Shown here piece after piece: positions 22,055 to 23,563 of a stretch of 23,563 nt of DNA. Source of the stretch: Bacteroidaceae bacterium (GTDB lineage Bacteria > Bacteroidota > Bacteroidia > Bacteroidales > Bacteroidaceae); assembly GCA_016292545.1 (NCBI GenBank), contig JAEDIG010000029.1, positions 1 through 23,563 on the forward strand. The letters are read 5' to 3'. Position 1 is the first letter of the stretch, and the number at the start of each line of letters is the position of its first letter. The notes beneath the pieces were generated by a model, which saw only the letters and a program-made list of their open reading frames with translations, did no database searches and was not told the DNA's origin. The position numbers and the translations under genes were made by a program.

Positions 22055-23383
22055 ATGAAAACCCTCATCTTATTCCTTGCCACATTCATGGCATGTACGC
22101 TGAAGGCCCAGCGTCACAACGGCATATACACATATTTTGTAAAGAACCTACAGGGGGACACCACTGCGGCAGCTCCCGGCAAATCGTTCTCTGAGAAAAA
22201 GCTGAAGGCACAGCGCGAAAGCGTGTGGACGGCCTGGTGCCAGGCGAATGCCGACTGCCCCTCTCCCACCCTCCTTGCTGAACCGGATTCACTCCTGCAG
22301 GCCAATCCGCACGCATGGAACCTGCCGGTCGAGCTTGAACCCCATGCCGTCATGCCGTACTATTTCGGGGCAAAAGGCCAGAAGCCCGAGGCCGGCTATC
22401 CGTTATTCCTCTATCTCCACGGCTCCGGCCCAAAGGAGCACGAATGGTCAACGGGGCTGAAGCTGGCAGGCATGTTCAAGGATGCACCCTCCATATATTT
22501 CATCCCTCAGATTCCCAACGAGGAAGGATGGTACAGGTGGTGGCACCGCAGCAAGCAATACGCTTGGGAACAATTGCTCCGACAGGCACTGCTGCGCACC
22601 GACATTGACCCCGACCGCCTCTACCTGTTTGGCATCTCAGAGGGCGGCTACGGTTCACAGCGCCTTGCCTCCTTCTACGCCGACTATCTGGCAGCTGCAG
22701 GCCCCATGGCAGGTGGGGAGCCGCTCATGAACGCACCGGCAGAAAACGTGGGCAATATCGGTTTCAGCCTGCGCACCGGCAACGAGGACCACGGTTTCTA
22801 CCGCAACAAGCTCACGCGCTATGTACGCGAAGCCCTCGACAGCCTTGAACGGCTTGTTCCAGGCAAATACCGCCACAATGTGGAACTGATTCCCGGCCAG
22901 GGCCACCACATAGACTATTCCCCCACCACCCCATGGTTGCTTCAGTTCAAGCGAAATCCATGGCCCACCCGTTTCATCTGGGAAGACTATGAGATGGACG
23001 GCCGCCACCGCAATGGTTTCTACAACCTTTGGGTGCATCAGCGCCCCCACTCCCAGCTTCGCACCCGCTATGAAGTGAAGATTGAGGGCAACGAGGTGGA
23101 TATAACAGTGGAGGATGTGAGCTACACCTGCACCGAGACAGACCCCGTCTACGGCATCCAGCTGAAATTCAACCGCTCCTATGCGTCAGCCCAACATGGC
23201 CACATCACACTTTTCCTGGATGAGCATCTGGTGGAGCTGCAACATCCCGTCATCGTGCGTGTCAACGGCCAGACGCTCCACAAATCCAAGCTCCGCCTTT
23301 CCACCGACAACCTCGCCCACTCCGCCCTTGTCTATGGCGACCCTCGCCGCCTATACCCGGCAGCTGTGGAATTGAGATGGTAG
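22055..23383 (+). CDS. Secreted alpha/beta hydrolase with C-terminal beta-rich domain
   Basis: A 442-residue exported protein: signal peptide MKTLILFLATFMACTLKAQ, then an N-terminal helical lead. The alpha/beta hydrolase core (about 112-300) shows YPLFLYLHGSGPKEHEW, Ser195 in the elbow LFGISEGGYGSQ, and GQGHHIDY with the probable catalytic His at 284 or 285. The acid may be Asp245 in GNEDHGF. The GISEGGYG elbow and large HGSG loop recall PHB-depolymerase/esterase-type secreted enzymes. The last 120 residues (from about 320) look beta-rich and may bind substrate. It is placed 9 nt after the UpxY-like gene, so it probably lies in the same transcript. Substrate is unknown. Confidence 0.78.
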   Translation: MKTLILFLATFMACTLKAQRHNGIYTYFVKNLQGDTTAAAPGKSFSEKKLKAQRESVWTAWCQANADCPSPTLLAEPDSLLQANPHAWNLPVELEPHAVMPYYFGAKGQKPEAGYPLFLYLHGSGPKEHEWSTGLKLAGMFKDAPSIYFIPQIPNEEGWYRWWHRSKQYAWEQLLRQALLRTDIDPDRLYLFGISEGGYGSQRLASFYADYLAAAGPMAGGEPLMNAPAENVGNIGFSLRTGNEDHGFYRNKLTRYVREALDSLERLVPGKYRHNVELIPGQGHHIDYSPTTPWLLQFKRNPWPTRFIWEDYEMDGRHRNGFYNLWVHQRPHSQLRTRYEVKIEGNEVDITVEDVSYTCTETDPVYGIQLKFNRSYASAQHGHITLFLDEHLVELQHPVIVRVNGQTLHKSKLRLSTDNLAHSALVYGDPRRLYPAAVELRW

Positions 23384-23415
23384 GACAGTCAAAAAAGCCC
23401 GAAAAAAGGGTCTTG

Positions 23416-23503
23416 ACATACTTTGCCAAGTATCTAAACATACTTTGCCATTTATCTTTAGATACATTGCCATTTATGTTGACATACTTTTTTTTGGGGT
23501 ATT
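23416..23503. repeat. 22-bp tandem repeat, four units
   Basis: Units start at 23416, 23438, 23460 and 23482, exactly 22 bp apart. The first two share the 13-mer ACATACTTTGCCA. Unit 3 has it with two changes (AGATACATTGCCA), and unit 4 keeps only ACATACTTT before a T run. Units 2 and 3 also share TTTAT after the 13-mer. TTGACATACTTT occurs at both ends (23413 and 23479). The stretch is AT-rich, unlike the genes. It is a candidate operator array or a decaying minisatellite; the final 60 bases hold nothing else that could be recognised. Confidence 0.65.
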
Positions 23504-23563
23504 TTGCACTGTCTTGTACTGATATAGGTAGACACATTTTATAACAATTAAATGTGTATCACC

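Noticed and set aside
23416..23503. CRISPR array reading of the 22-bp repeats
   Set aside because: There are no spacers: units abut directly, the units decay quickly, and no cas genes are seen.

Overview
The window reads as GC-rich chromosomal DNA of a member of the Bacteroidota, most likely Bacteroidales and probably Prevotellaceae. The main evidence is the repeated Bacteroidota-type promoter (-7 TAnnTTTG, sometimes with a TTG about 19-20 nt upstream) before many genes. Supporting evidence is the gene content: a UpxY-type NusG paralog, a LacZ-type GH2 enzyme with a signal peptide and a ricin-like domain, a long PiT transporter, and a RecQ C-terminal-type protein. No rRNA, tRNA, CRISPR array or complete insertion sequence was recognised. 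Genus and species cannot be fixed from the sequence alone.

Layout. (1) 1-457 (-): start of a secreted F5/8C (discoidin)-like protein cut by the left edge. (2) 643-2656 (-): an overlapping histidine kinase and OmpR/PhoB-type response regulator, divergent from (3) 2838-5066 (+), a PiT phosphate permease with a long helical C-terminal extension, followed by a small acidic ORF (5094-5246). The shared upstream region carries an 11-bp-period direct repeat resembling a Pho box. (4) 5247-5668: repeat- and hairpin-rich intergenic DNA. (5) 5734-8822 (+): GT83/ArnT-like GT-C transferase, GT2 transferase and a duplicated LAB_N membrane protein, forming a candidate lipid-linked envelope glycosylation module. 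(6) 8823-9110: structured convergent intergenic region, then a small ABM-fold monooxygenase on the minus strand (9111-9389). (7) 9507-15923 (+): a tight four-gene operon of secreted GH2 beta-galactosidase-like enzyme, steroid 5-alpha-reductase homolog, Old Yellow Enzyme-family NADH:flavin oxidoreductase and SDR dehydrogenase. (8) 16038-21304 (+): a stand-alone RecQ-C-terminal-like protein with its own promoter, then mannose-6-phosphate isomerase, ATP-grasp enzyme, alpha/beta esterase, S51-family peptidase-like protein and a secreted alpha/beta hydrolase. (9) 21392-23383 (+): a UpxY-like NusG paralog and a secreted alpha/beta hydrolase, followed by a 22-bp tandem repeat near the right edge.

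The most exciting part is region 7. An SRD5A-type reductase, an OYE-family ene-reductase and an SDR, translationally packed together, are the enzyme set expected for A-ring reduction or isomerisation of 3-oxo-delta4 steroids or bile acids, as reported for some gut Bacteroidales that make allo- and iso-allo bile acids. Here the cluster lies directly behind a secreted glycoside hydrolase, which suggests, without proving, release of a sterol from a glycoside followed by reduction. The window also holds several repeat structures with no known role.
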